64,000 bases of DNA from Bradyrhizobium diazoefficiens (GTDB lineage: Bacteria; Pseudomonadota; Alphaproteobacteria; Rhizobiales; Xanthobacteraceae). Of this stretch, positions 1 through 8,547 are shown one piece after another. The notes beneath the pieces are model-generated. The model worked only from the letters and a program-made list of their open reading frames with translations. It had not been told where the DNA came from and did not search any database. Position 1 is the first letter of the stretch. Each line of letters starts with the position of its first letter. The DNA lies in NCBI RefSeq assembly GCF_016616235.1, contig NZ_CP067100.1, forward strand, positions 1,671,001-1,735,000. The letters run 5' to 3'. The position numbers and the translations under genes were made by a program.

Positions 1-411
1 CTCGCGGTCGACCGTGTCATGTCGGACTACCTGCGCTTCATGCGCGAGCTGATCGCGAGGCGTCGGGCCGAGGTCGCGCTCCGGCGGGGCCGGATCAATG
101 TCTACCACGCCTGGGATCCGACCCGGGTGTTGGCGTTCCACCGTTGGATGCACGGTTCGGGCGAGGACGTCGTCGTGATCGCGTCCATGAGCGAGACCAC
201 CCACTACGGCTACAGGATTGGCTTTCCGCGCGCCGGCCGATGGACCGAGTCCTTCAATTCCGACGTCTATGACGGGTGGGTCAACCCGGAGGTGGCGGGC
301 AACGGCGGCTCCATTGAGGCCCACGACGGTGAGATGCATGGTCTTCCGGCCTGGGCCGAGATCGTTGTGCCGGCGAACGGCCTGTTGATCTTCCGCTTCT
401 CGTCGACCTGA
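1..411 (+). CDS. C-terminal part of an alpha-amylase / glycogen-branching-enzyme family protein (5' end outside window)
   Basis: The frame is open from base 1 and stops at 411, so this is the 3' end of a longer gene. The visible ~136 residues include LALRRG-like and INVYHAW/FHRW stretches, a GEDVVVIASMSE strand and an ending GLLIFRF. This is the pattern of the all-beta C-terminal domain of GH13 1,4-alpha-glucan branching enzymes. In that family the domain packs on the catalytic barrel and helps bind glucan; the catalytic barrel is not in the window. GlgB is plausible, but other GH13 enzymes share the domain. No partner gene follows on this strand. Confidence 0.7.
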   Translation, partial: LAVDRVMSDYLRFMRELIARRRAEVALRRGRINVYHAWDPTRVLAFHRWMHGSGEDVVVIASMSETTHYGYRIGFPRAGRWTESFNSDVYDGWVNPEVAGNGGSIEAHDGEMHGLPAWAEIVVPANGLLIFRFSST

Positions 412-792
412 TCGATGTCCGGATCGGTACCGGGAATGGGAGCGGCTGCGACCGCGGGTATAGGGCGGGCGTTAATCTATCGGCTCGTTCGACGCATTAA
501 CGTACGCCCCGGTGGAACCGGGTTGATTTTATAACAACAAAGACTAGCGCTAGTGGATCGGGGCGCGTCGGTCACAGACGTTCGCACAAACCGAGCAAAC
601 AGCTCGGGAGGTCGTCGAAAACGATCGCTTAGGTATGTTGAGGTCGGAGTTGGCATTCCGGGCCATGTCGGTCGGGACTTGCTCCCCGAGCGCGCTTGTG
701 CCGACGTCAGCCCTATTGGGCTCAGCTCACTGGGACGGCTACTCCTTCTCCCGTCTCGAAGAGTCCGGCAAACACCACGCCTCCGGATCGCT
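412..792. other. Intergenic, no supported gene
   Basis: About 380 bases between the branching-enzyme tail and the convergent minus-strand operon end. The short frames on both strands overlap each other and have no recognisable domain. I see no clear hairpin terminator, tRNA or repeat. Confidence 0.5.
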
Positions 793-1614
793 CTAGGGAG
801 AAGAAACCTGCTCGGATCGTCGTCTGCCGCGGTCCACAAGGTGTGGACGGCGACTGTAATCGGTGCGCCCCGCTGTCCTAGCTAACACGTATCGAACAAG
901 ACGAAAGATCGCGGAAGGATACCGCAGGCTCCACTCAGGTCGCCGTGGCTTGTCCAGACGCTCAGCCGATAGAACTGCGCAAACTCCAGTCATGGCAACG
1001 AGGTGATGGTCTTCCATTGCGAGAGGAATCATCATCAGAGCCCAACATGCGCCGCAGCACCAAACGCCCTGCGTGTATCCAAATCTCCACGCGGACACAT
1101 CCGCTTCGAGACCGTGGATGTCGAGAGCCGGCAGGCTATGGCAGTGGTTCAAGCACAGTTGCTTTGCCGGACTGCACTGCCACGCGAGACCGATCGCGAA
1201 AACAATCGCGAGGGAGACGATAGATACTGGGAAAAAGATAGGGATCGCTATCACCATCGTCACGATGGGCAACGCGGCGGCGATCCAGACCATACAGTAT
1301 CCGGTAATAAAAAAAGCCGTCGCCCTGAAGCGGCGGTGCGGCAAGCTTCTCGCCCGCACATGACTTACCGGGCCACCGAGCATCGGCGTCATCATCGCCG
1401 CGACCATGAGCAGCCAGCCCCCTGTGAGAAGGGGGAGATAGGCTGCTACGGCAAAAGACAGTCGGTCGAGAGAGAGCGTAGGCCAGGATGTCGGCCTGCA
1501 AAACTGGAGAATGACACCCTGTCGATCGTCGGCGATGACCGCAGACCAAGCAAGCAGCGATATCGCGACAAGCGGAATGCGCGATCGCCTCCGCTCATGG
1601 GCTGCAGGGGTCAC
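793..1614 (-). CDS. DUF2182 predicted metal-binding membrane protein
   Basis: 273 residues with several hydrophobic segments: an N-terminal helix, GGWLLMVAAMMTPML, a FFITGYCMVWIAAALPIV helix pair, and the IPIFFPVSIVSLAIV region. It carries the Cys signatures of DUF2182: SPAKQLCLNHC (mid-protein) and a GVWCCGACWALMM helix followed by a charged AERL in place of the usual EK. The family is annotated as integral-membrane and predicted metal-binding, with no proven function. It starts 10 bases after the tyrosinase stop and is very likely co-transcribed. A role in copper supply to the tyrosinase is inference only. The last ~50 residues are Arg-rich and look non-conserved, perhaps a read-through tail. 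Confidence 0.7.
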   Translation of the reverse strand: MTPAAHERRRSRIPLVAISLLAWSAVIADDRQGVILQFCRPTSWPTLSLDRLSFAVAAYLPLLTGGWLLMVAAMMTPMLGGPVSHVRARSLPHRRFRATAFFITGYCMVWIAAALPIVTMVIAIPIFFPVSIVSLAIVFAIGLAWQCSPAKQLCLNHCHSLPALDIHGLEADVSAWRFGYTQGVWCCGACWALMMIPLAMEDHHLVAMTGVCAVLSAERLDKPRRPEWSLRYPSAIFRLVRYVLARTAGRTDYSRRPHLVDRGRRRSEQVSSP

Positions 1615-1624
1615 GGAAGCACCA

Positions 1625-3193
1625 TCATCCGCCTTGTCGCACGATGCTTATGCGGCCGACCTTCACGTCGGCCGAAGGCTGGACGGGGGCGACGGGCTCC
1701 AAGCGGACGCCGATCTGGCTCAGATCTGTGTTGACCGTGTTGGCGGCGTCGGCAAAAGCCTTCGTGATGTTCAACACGTAAGACAGACCGTTGCCGACAT
1801 GCCCGTCTTCCGGCTCCGTGGCCTTCGTGACGCCGAACAATCCGATGCTTCCCACAGGTTGCTCGACCGCGGGTGTCCCGCTCTTTCCCGGGAACTGAAC
1901 GTAGATTTGTAGAACTGTCGCGTCCGAATATCCACGAACATTCTCCAAATTGAGCAGCACCTTTTCTGCTCTTGCGCCGGGAGCGGGACCCGCGGCGATC
2001 TTCCCGGCCACCTTGGCGCTCATCGTCGCGTCGAGGTCGATGGATGCTTGCGCTCCATTTCCGGCGATGGAAAGGGGTTGCCTGGTGGCGCCTACGAGCT
2101 CCACGACCGAACCCTGGGCGCCTCCTCCGGCTTGTGCCATTGCGCTACCTCCCGTAACAGCGGGGCCGGCAGCTCCGGGCCCGCTTCCGCTGGACGCACC
2201 AGCGGCCATGCCAGCGCCTGTCTCGGCGCCCGCCGGCGTATAATCGTCGTAAGTATACTCCAAGTTCGCGAAGTCGGACATCTTTCCGGGCGTGAACTCC
2301 CATGGCGTGCCGTCCGGCAGCGGTACGACGAAGCTGTGCTGCCCCAAACTGGCCGGACCGTCCTGCCAACTCGGCGACTTCGGATCCTGATTTCTCGGAT
2401 CCCGACGTTTCCAGACTTCCCACAGACGATCGATATTGGCGTGGTGCAGCCAGAAGATCGGGTCGAGCCCGGCCGTCTGCGGTGCGGACATCAGTCCTGG
2501 GAGAGGTCGGGGATTGCCCGGGAACATCTTCTCGCCGCCGACGAACCCGTGGACCTGATCGTGGGGCTGACCCTCGATGTCCCCATGTACGCCGCCGTTG
2601 TGCTCGAATCCCGTGTCGACCCCGCCGAAACCTGGGTCGCCACCGCTCGCTACGCCGGTGAATTCGGAAATCGTCAGTGCGTCCAGATTGACGGCCTGAA
2701 GCGGAATGACGACCCTTCCGGGGTGTCGAGGATCGGGACCCCAGCGCTCCTCGACGAAAAGTGGGTTGGTCCCCCCGTCCGGCCAATTCTTGCTGCCGAA
2801 AGCGGGAGGAAGCGCGCTCTGCCCGGGCTTGAAGTAATTCCAGTAAGGCAAGGTCCAGTCGTCCGGGCCGCCAAGGCTCTTGACGGTGGACCTAATGAGC
2901 TTCTCGAAGCCGATGAGGTAACCTCGGTGCCACGGAAGGAAGTACCAACTTCCATGTTGGCATTGGAGCCAGTAGCGGTCGAAGTCGGCACCGGCCGGCA
3001 CTTCCTCGGTGGTGGCCTTGTACTTGTAGAATTCCCATAGACCTTGATGGTAGCCGTGCATCCCGGCCCAGAATCGCCAACTCGTCCGGTCGGTCAAGCC
3101 TTTCGGCCTCAGCGCCGCGACAGCGCGCGCGTACCAGAGGATCGGAGGAGCCCAATCGTTTCCGAGCTCCCAGACGTTGCGCCGCATGGCCAT
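1625..3193 (-). CDS. Tyrosinase / polyphenol oxidase (type-3 copper)
   Basis: 522 residues. Both copper sites are visible. CuA: H46 (GMHGYHQ), H80 (QHGSWYF) and H89 (LPWHRGY). CuB: H211 and H215 (PHDQVHG) and H251 within LDPIFWLHHANIDRLW. The family uses a dicopper centre to oxidise mono- or diphenols to quinones with O2. After residue ~320 there is a Gly/Ala-rich linker (about 320-365), then a second beta-rich domain of ~150 residues that resembles the C-terminal domain of plant-type polyphenol oxidases. No signal peptide is seen. It is third in a minus-strand operon after a metalloprotease and an unknown protein, and precedes DUF2182. The protease neighbour might process the C-terminal lid domain (inference). 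Confidence 0.9.
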   Translation of the reverse strand: MAMRRNVWELGNDWAPPILWYARAVAALRPKGLTDRTSWRFWAGMHGYHQGLWEFYKYKATTEEVPAGADFDRYWLQCQHGSWYFLPWHRGYLIGFEKLIRSTVKSLGGPDDWTLPYWNYFKPGQSALPPAFGSKNWPDGGTNPLFVEERWGPDPRHPGRVVIPLQAVNLDALTISEFTGVASGGDPGFGGVDTGFEHNGGVHGDIEGQPHDQVHGFVGGEKMFPGNPRPLPGLMSAPQTAGLDPIFWLHHANIDRLWEVWKRRDPRNQDPKSPSWQDGPASLGQHSFVVPLPDGTPWEFTPGKMSDFANLEYTYDDYTPAGAETGAGMAAGASSGSGPGAAGPAVTGGSAMAQAGGGAQGSVVELVGATRQPLSIAGNGAQASIDLDATMSAKVAGKIAAGPAPGARAEKVLLNLENVRGYSDATVLQIYVQFPGKSGTPAVEQPVGSIGLFGVTKATEPEDGHVGNGLSYVLNITKAFADAANTVNTDLSQIGVRLEPVAPVQPSADVKVGRISIVRQGG

Positions 3194-3241
3194 GCTGTCT
3201 CCTCCCCATCTCCTGGTCGAAGTTCGAAATCTAATATGTGG

Positions 3242-3886
3242 TCACTCGAGCTTGATCGTTCGCTGATCTACGGTCCGGCTCTGAAATCCGGCATTCTGCG
3301 TAACGCGGACTTCCAGCGTAGATGCTCCGGGAAATTGGTTTTTGTCGACGACGAAATCCGGGGTCGACTGTCCGACAGAAAGTGTCTGCCAGTGGGCAGC
3401 GTTGTCCGCCTTTGCCTGCACCATGTAGCTGACGCCGCTACGCGCCTCGATGGTCGGTGTTCCTACGGACAGTTTGGTGTGGTCGCCAGGCAAGGGAAAC
3501 CCGAAATTCGCGGTTTCGCGAAACTGCTGGTCGACGGGCGTGGACGATCCGGCTCGAAACGTATCGATCGTCTTGCCTTGGTATTCCAGCTCGATCTGCG
3601 ACAACGCATCGGTCACCGAGACGTCCTGCTGAATGATTGCCCGATGGGGCTTTTCGCCTTCGTGGCAAGCCTCGAAGCGTAACTCGGGCTGCACCCGACC
3701 GATCTCTTTGCCGGTAGAATCCTTGAACACCAATCTAACCTTGAGATCGGCTTTGTCGGGGCCAGCTTGTTCGACGGAGCTGGTACGCCGCTCGGTGGGG
3801 AGGATGTAGCGGATCTGGCCCTTACCGGTCTCGGTATCGATATTGGCGATGACGTGCGCGAACTTACCGCTCTCGTTCTCGGCCAT
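3242..3886 (-). CDS. Unknown protein, beta-rich, in tyrosinase operon
   Basis: 214 residues from the ATG at 3886, chosen because an AAAGGAC ribosome site lies just upstream; the longer frame to 4000 lacks one. The sequence is hydrophilic with alternating strand-like stretches and no signal peptide, membrane segment or Cys cluster (one Cys, in RFEACHEG). I do not recognise a family. It lies 32 bases after the metalloprotease stop and 48 bases before the tyrosinase start, so it belongs to the same operon. A structural or partner role for the tyrosinase is possible but unsupported. Confidence 0.6.
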   Translation of the reverse strand: MAENESGKFAHVIANIDTETGKGQIRYILPTERRTSSVEQAGPDKADLKVRLVFKDSTGKEIGRVQPELRFEACHEGEKPHRAIIQQDVSVTDALSQIELEYQGKTIDTFRAGSSTPVDQQFRETANFGFPLPGDHTKLSVGTPTIEARSGVSYMVQAKADNAAHWQTLSVGQSTPDFVVDKNQFPGASTLEVRVTQNAGFQSRTVDQRTIKLE

Positions 3887-3918
3887 TGCGATGTCCTTTC
3901 TGCGTCCGCTCGAAGCGA

Positions 3919-5157
3919 TTAAGCCACGGCGGGTGCGAATTGCTCGTCCTCTGCTATCAGCCTGACGCGTATTCCTTCGAACGTATGCTGGCAAAGCCAC
4001 TGATTGTTCGCATAGGTCATGACGTCATGATGGCTGATCCCGGCCATCGACTGCAGAGGCAGGCCCAGATTGGCGTCCCCGAGATCGTAACCGACGAACC
4101 TGCGGTCCGCATTCGATAGTTGCCCATTCTGAAAGGGAAAGGCGGGATCGGATGCATCTTGCTGGCCCGGCGGGAACCCAGGATGGTAGCGACCGAAGGT
4201 GTGTCCCAATTCGTGGGCGCCATACCAATCGGCGTATGAAGGATCGTCGTCGCCGCCGAAGCCGTTCGGAACTCCGCACGGCGCCGAGGCGACCGTATCG
4301 GGCTGCGGCGTAGTCGGAATTCCCATCGCGCGGCCGCGCATGAAGTTCTTGCCGTTGCCATCGTCTACGAGCGCGACGTAGTGGGTGCGCGGATCGACAC
4401 CGCTGTTGACCTCGGAGCTGCGTATTGCCGCGATCTGCATATTCGCTTCTACGACCGTGTCGTCGTTGAACGGTGCGGCGAAGCTGGCGTCGACGACGAT
4501 CTGGGACCAGATGACGGAAGGGACCGGATAGGCACGCTCGAGAAAAGATCTCAGATACGTGAAGTGAACCGCGTTCGGTGAGAAGGTTTTTCCTTGGGCG
4601 TCGCGATATCGCAAACCGATGCATCGAATCCGCAAGGGCGCTGCCGCTACGAAGGTTACGGTGGCGGAGCGGGGGCCGCTTAGTGGCAGATCATCGCCTC
4701 CCGTTTGCATGACCCGATTGACCTCGATGATCAGCGTGCCTGCGGCCGTCGCGGCGTCCGGCAGGCGGAAGTTCAGGCTCTTCGCTATCGCATCCCGCTT
4801 GTCGTCGATTACTGATCCGTCCGCCGGGTCCAGGACGAGCTCGTTCATCGCCGGAACGTAGGTGGCCGGTCCCTGTGCGCTGGTCTTGAACGTCATTTCG
4901 CCGCGTACTTTTGTCGCAGCAGCGACGCGGGATTGATCCAGGTACACCCTCACCAGTGTCGCTTTGTTGGCGACGAGTGTTACGGTGTTGTCGATGCTTT
5001 GGATGGTCTGGCAGACCTCGATCGCCTGAATGGCGATCCCCGCGGGCCCAGGTCCTGCGAACGCCACGGCCGGCGGCGTGCTCATCGGCGCAGTAGCGTA
5101 TGGATGCTTGGTTTTGAGCGATGTGGTTTCCCGCTGCATTCCTCGCTTTCTGACCAT
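3919..5157 (-). CDS. Metzincin-like zinc metalloprotease
   Basis: 412 residues. The zinc-binding signature HELGHTFGRYH (H315, E316, H319, H325) matches HExxHxxGxxH. A downstream HHDVMTY (M~380) fits the Met-turn of metzincins. The N-terminal ~170 residues form an Ig/beta-sandwich-like domain; residues ~175-400 are the protease. The start is at 5157 because AGGGGGAG lies ~8 bases upstream; no classical signal peptide is visible. First gene of the minus-strand operon with the tyrosinase, and divergent from the catalase/LodA operon. In eukaryotes and some bacteria tyrosinases are activated by proteolysis, which would explain the pairing (inference). Confidence 0.75.
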   Translation of the reverse strand: MVRKRGMQRETTSLKTKHPYATAPMSTPPAVAFAGPGPAGIAIQAIEVCQTIQSIDNTVTLVANKATLVRVYLDQSRVAAATKVRGEMTFKTSAQGPATYVPAMNELVLDPADGSVIDDKRDAIAKSLNFRLPDAATAAGTLIIEVNRVMQTGGDDLPLSGPRSATVTFVAAAPLRIRCIGLRYRDAQGKTFSPNAVHFTYLRSFLERAYPVPSVIWSQIVVDASFAAPFNDDTVVEANMQIAAIRSSEVNSGVDPRTHYVALVDDGNGKNFMRGRAMGIPTTPQPDTVASAPCGVPNGFGGDDDPSYADWYGAHELGHTFGRYHPGFPPGQQDASDPAFPFQNGQLSNADRRFVGYDLGDANLGLPLQSMAGISHHDVMTYANNQWLCQHTFEGIRVRLIAEDEQFAPAVA

Positions 5158-5544
5158 CGCGAACTCCCCCTTGCAAACCCATGCGACATCACGTTAATAC
5201 ACATCCTAGTAATTGTGTAGATATTTTCTTGCACGTTGAAAACTAGACGTTTCGACTCCTCGGAATGCATCGTTGGCTCTGATTTGCGCGTGCGGGCGAT
5301 AGCGCTTCGCTGTGCCCGATCGCACGTGCTTGCTTTCATTGCGGGTGTTCGTGGTTGGCAATAGCTGCCGATTATGAACTCATAGAATGTGACTATCTTC
5401 GACGTTTTGCGGCGCGCCGCTCGATTGCATTGAAGCGTCGGTTTTGAGATCGTAACAAAGATGCGTAGGTCTCGATCGACCATGTCCATTGCTTCGGTCC
5501 GCGCCCTAACTCGCGGTCCTGTATCGCTGTAAAGGGTCAAGCCG
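5158..5544. promoter_or_regulatory. Divergent intergenic region, likely promoters for both operons
   Basis: About 385 bases separate the protease start (minus) from the catalase-like start (plus). It is more AT-rich than its neighbours around 5190-5240 and 5380-5450. No gene of its own is supported. I cannot name an operator; the position implies promoters in both directions. Confidence 0.4.
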
Positions 5545-6543
5545 ATGAGCGCAGACGCATCCGATCCTTGCAAAACCGATTTCGTGGAGCACACTCGCCA
5601 CTTGTTCGTCGATGTCGCGCAGGCGAGCGATATTTCGAAAGGAGGGAGGCCGGCAAATCGAGCGGTCTTTCGGAAGATGCACGGGATCGCGTCCGCTCGA
5701 ATGGTGCTCGATTCGTCGCGCCCGGCGGAGTTCTGTGCCGGCATTTTCGCTCGCGATGCCTACGATATGTGGGTTCGCTTCTCGAGCGACGTCGCTCCGG
5801 ATGCCGACGATGCGGAGAACGGCACGATCGGCGTCGGAATGAAGCTCTTCGGCACAACGCCCCCAACGCTTGCATCCGTCGACCCGGAAGCACCCACCGC
5901 AGATCTTCTGCTGCAGAATCACGACGTTTTCTTCGTCGATACCGGCTTCGACATGTGCGTCTTCACCGACCTGGCCTTGAGAGGCAAGATCGACGACTGG
6001 TTCAAGGACCATCCCGAGACCAAGCAGATCCTGGCGGACATGGCTAAGCACGAGGAAAGCGTGCTGACGGCCACCTATTGGAGCGTCCTTCCATACGACT
6101 GCGGCAATGCCGGACCCGTGAAGTACCGTTTGCGACCTTTGCAGGGAGATCCGAACAGAGCGCCATCCGGTGACGCCAACCGCTTGCGTAGCGACCTTGC
6201 CGTTCGGCTTTTGGCTGAGCCCGCGGCTTTCGCGTTCGAGATCCAGAAGCCGAACTCCGGCGCGGGTCTTCCGGTCGACAGAGCGACCGTGCGATGGAAC
6301 GAAGCCGATGCTCCGTTTGTGCCGGTCGCGCGCATCGAGTTTCCGCAGCAGGACGTTCGCGCGGAGGGGCAGGCTTCCTACGGCGACAATCTCACTTTCG
6401 CACCCTGGCGGGTGCCGGCTGCGAACAAGCCTCTGGGTTCTATCGCGGAGTCTCGCCGAGCCACTTATCCCTCGTCCGCCGCCAAGCGTCACTTCGTAAA
6501 CGGCATACCGGACGCCGAACCACACACGCCGCGAAAAGCTTAA
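5545..6543 (+). CDS. Catalase-family heme protein (catalase-like fold)
   Basis: 332 residues. The text RAVFRKMHGIASARM, YDMWVRFSSDVAP and GIGVGMKLFG matches the heme-pocket half of small catalase-related proteins (H~48 distal region, then RFSS). Later LLQNHDVFFV fits the conserved Asn/His loop region. It is much shorter than true monofunctional catalases (~480 or more), so it may be a minimal catalase or another heme peroxide-using enzyme. A ribosome site AAAGGG precedes the ATG. The LodA-like oxidase follows after 28 bases. LodA-type enzymes release H2O2, so detoxification, or use of that peroxide, is the natural inference. Confidence 0.7.
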   Translation: MSADASDPCKTDFVEHTRHLFVDVAQASDISKGGRPANRAVFRKMHGIASARMVLDSSRPAEFCAGIFARDAYDMWVRFSSDVAPDADDAENGTIGVGMKLFGTTPPTLASVDPEAPTADLLLQNHDVFFVDTGFDMCVFTDLALRGKIDDWFKDHPETKQILADMAKHEESVLTATYWSVLPYDCGNAGPVKYRLRPLQGDPNRAPSGDANRLRSDLAVRLLAEPAAFAFEIQKPNSGAGLPVDRATVRWNEADAPFVPVARIEFPQQDVRAEGQASYGDNLTFAPWRVPAANKPLGSIAESRRATYPSSAAKRHFVNGIPDAEPHTPRKA

Positions 6544-6571
6544 GTTTCCCAGAGGCCGGGAGGGGGATGCA

Positions 6572-8545
6572 ATGGACTTGAAGTCGATCGATTCCATCAA
6601 GATCTATCCACCACTGGGCATCGCCCGTGTGGGCAATGCCTCGGGTGCCGACGACTTCGTCATCGGACCTGAGGTCATCCACGGAACGGCCACGCTGCCC
6701 GATGGTTCGAGCGCTCGCTACGTCGAGCACTTCCGTGCCGCCGACGGCAGTATCAAGCGCCAAGCGGCTCGCTTCCGGCTTTACGCCCATCTGAAGGACG
6801 GATCGGTCGTAGAGATAACCGCGGACGATGCCGAGATCGAGTGGCGTGTCTCGATCGCGAACCTTAAGGCCGGGTGGTACGAATTCAACCAGGCGATGGA
6901 CCTCCCGAACGATCTGAGCCAACCGGCGCGCCAGCGAAATCATGACCTTGTCGGCTCTGACGACCGCGCCAAGCTCGATATCGTACCTAGCCCCCGCAGC
7001 ATCAAAGGACGCAATGCCGATCCCGTGGTGTTCAACGACGGCCAATTTTGGCACAAGAAAGTCGAACTCGGAGAACTGCGCACCGACGACAAGGGTCGCT
7101 TGCTGTTTCTGGGCGGCAAGGGAAAGTCTGCGCCCTTCCATAAGGGCATCGCTCCCATCACGTTCGCAAACAACGTCGGGTGGCACGACGACATCGCCGA
7201 TGGTCCTGTCCGCGCGATAGTCAAGTTTGCGGGTGCCGATCCGGTCGAAGCCGAAGCCGGATACGTCGCGGTAACGCCGCCGAATTTCGCGCCGGGCCTC
7301 CTTGGCCTTGTGACCATGGATGACGCCGTCCGCGAGACCTTTCAGGACCAGGGCTGGATCGCGCGACCGCTCGATACGTCCTTCACGAACGACGTTTGGC
7401 CGATCTTCGACCGGCTGACCGGATTGCAATGGGTCGATCACGGTCTGTTCGTCGTTCACGGCTACGGTTCGCCGATCGATGCGCGGGATCCGCAGGTCGT
7501 CGAAAAGCTGCGCAATGCGAAGGCCGCGAATGCGCCTTGGCGAAATGCTCTGTTCGATCTTTTCCGCAACCCGACCCAGAGCGGCGACCTGGAAGCCAAA
7601 ATCCCGCAGATCTACGGCGATGCCGTCGATACGCTTTGGAATCCACCGGGCCAGCCGGCGGATTCGCATGCGCTTCTATCCGTGACCCCCACCCAATACC
7701 ATCACCTGTCCAATTGGGCGGCAGGCAAATGCGCGGACGATTGGCCCGGATCGCCGCCGCCGGCGCCTGCCTTCGATCAGCTATCGGCGGCTGAGCAGAT
7801 CGGTCATCTCGAGCGCGCGTCACTCAGCGACTGCCTCGGGGGACCCTTCCATCCCGGTATCGAGTTGACTTGGACCATGCGGATCCCTCGTATCTGGAAG
7901 AGGGCCTACCGTCTCAACGTCTTGCCCGGCAGCGATCCAGCCAAGCAGGATTTCGGCCCGACGTTGACGCCGGCCGTCTGCACCGGAGCTAAGGGGCCGT
8001 TCGATGGAGTCGCTGCAGGGGCTTTGACGCGGTTCATGGGGGTGCCGTGGCAGACGGACGGCACGTCCTGCAACTCTGCGGCCGACTACTTTCCTTGGAC
8101 ATTCCTATCCATGCCCACGTTCTGGGGCGCGCGGGTGCCTGATCAGGTGTTGGCCCAAGCCAACTACGAGCGTGCAGCCGCACTGGATCCTGCGAAGTCG
8201 CTCGTCCAGCTTCACAAGCACTACATGTTGCGGGTCGATTGGCTCCGCGACGTTCGAGGTGCGGACTATTACGAACGTCTCGGCCATATGTTGGACAACT
8301 GGGCGGACCTCGGCATGGTCCTTCCCGTGCGGAATCCGCCGTCGCACTTGCCGCCGGACACGAGGGTGGAGCAAGGGCGTACCAACAAGGCGTCTGGTGA
8401 CGACCTCAAGAGGGTTCTCGTCAAAAGCGTTGAGGAGCTCAGCGATCCAGCAAGCATTAAGGCGGGTCTCGCGTTCGAGCGACAAGCAGGCGGGGCTCCC
8501 GCGCGCAATCCCGGTCGCCGCGGTTTCCGGCAGGGTGAAGTGTAG
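6572..8545 (+). CDS. LodA/GoxA-family CTQ quinoprotein amino-acid oxidase
   Basis: 657 residues. It opens with the family hallmark IKIYPPLGIARVGNA (residues 9-23). LodA enzymes oxidise amino acids (lysine epsilon-amine, glycine and others) to aldehyde/acid, NH3 and H2O2, using a cysteine tryptophylquinone made from a Cys and a Trp of the chain. WQTDGTSC (D496, C500) keeps the Asp-x3-Cys spacing of the LodA cofactor Cys. W557 is the best-placed partner Trp, but W518 or W577 cannot be excluded without an alignment. C421 in CLGGPFHPGIE fits another conserved site. The substrate cannot be told. The LodB-like flavoprotein needed for cofactor formation follows after 2 bases. A GGGAGGGGG ribosome site is present. 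Confidence 0.85.
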   Translation: MDLKSIDSIKIYPPLGIARVGNASGADDFVIGPEVIHGTATLPDGSSARYVEHFRAADGSIKRQAARFRLYAHLKDGSVVEITADDAEIEWRVSIANLKAGWYEFNQAMDLPNDLSQPARQRNHDLVGSDDRAKLDIVPSPRSIKGRNADPVVFNDGQFWHKKVELGELRTDDKGRLLFLGGKGKSAPFHKGIAPITFANNVGWHDDIADGPVRAIVKFAGADPVEAEAGYVAVTPPNFAPGLLGLVTMDDAVRETFQDQGWIARPLDTSFTNDVWPIFDRLTGLQWVDHGLFVVHGYGSPIDARDPQVVEKLRNAKAANAPWRNALFDLFRNPTQSGDLEAKIPQIYGDAVDTLWNPPGQPADSHALLSVTPTQYHHLSNWAAGKCADDWPGSPPPAPAFDQLSAAEQIGHLERASLSDCLGGPFHPGIELTWTMRIPRIWKRAYRLNVLPGSDPAKQDFGPTLTPAVCTGAKGPFDGVAAGALTRFMGVPWQTDGTSCNSAADYFPWTFLSMPTFWGARVPDQVLAQANYERAAALDPAKSLVQLHKHYMLRVDWLRDVRGADYYERLGHMLDNWADLGMVLPVRNPPSHLPPDTRVEQGRTNKASGDDLKRVLVKSVEELSDPASIKAGLAFERQAGGAPARNPGRRGFRQGEV

Positions 8546-8547
8546 GG

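Noticed and set aside
5506..7669. Two long minus-strand frames over the catalase and LodA genes
   Set aside because: Shadow frames; the plus-strand genes have ribosome sites and family motifs.
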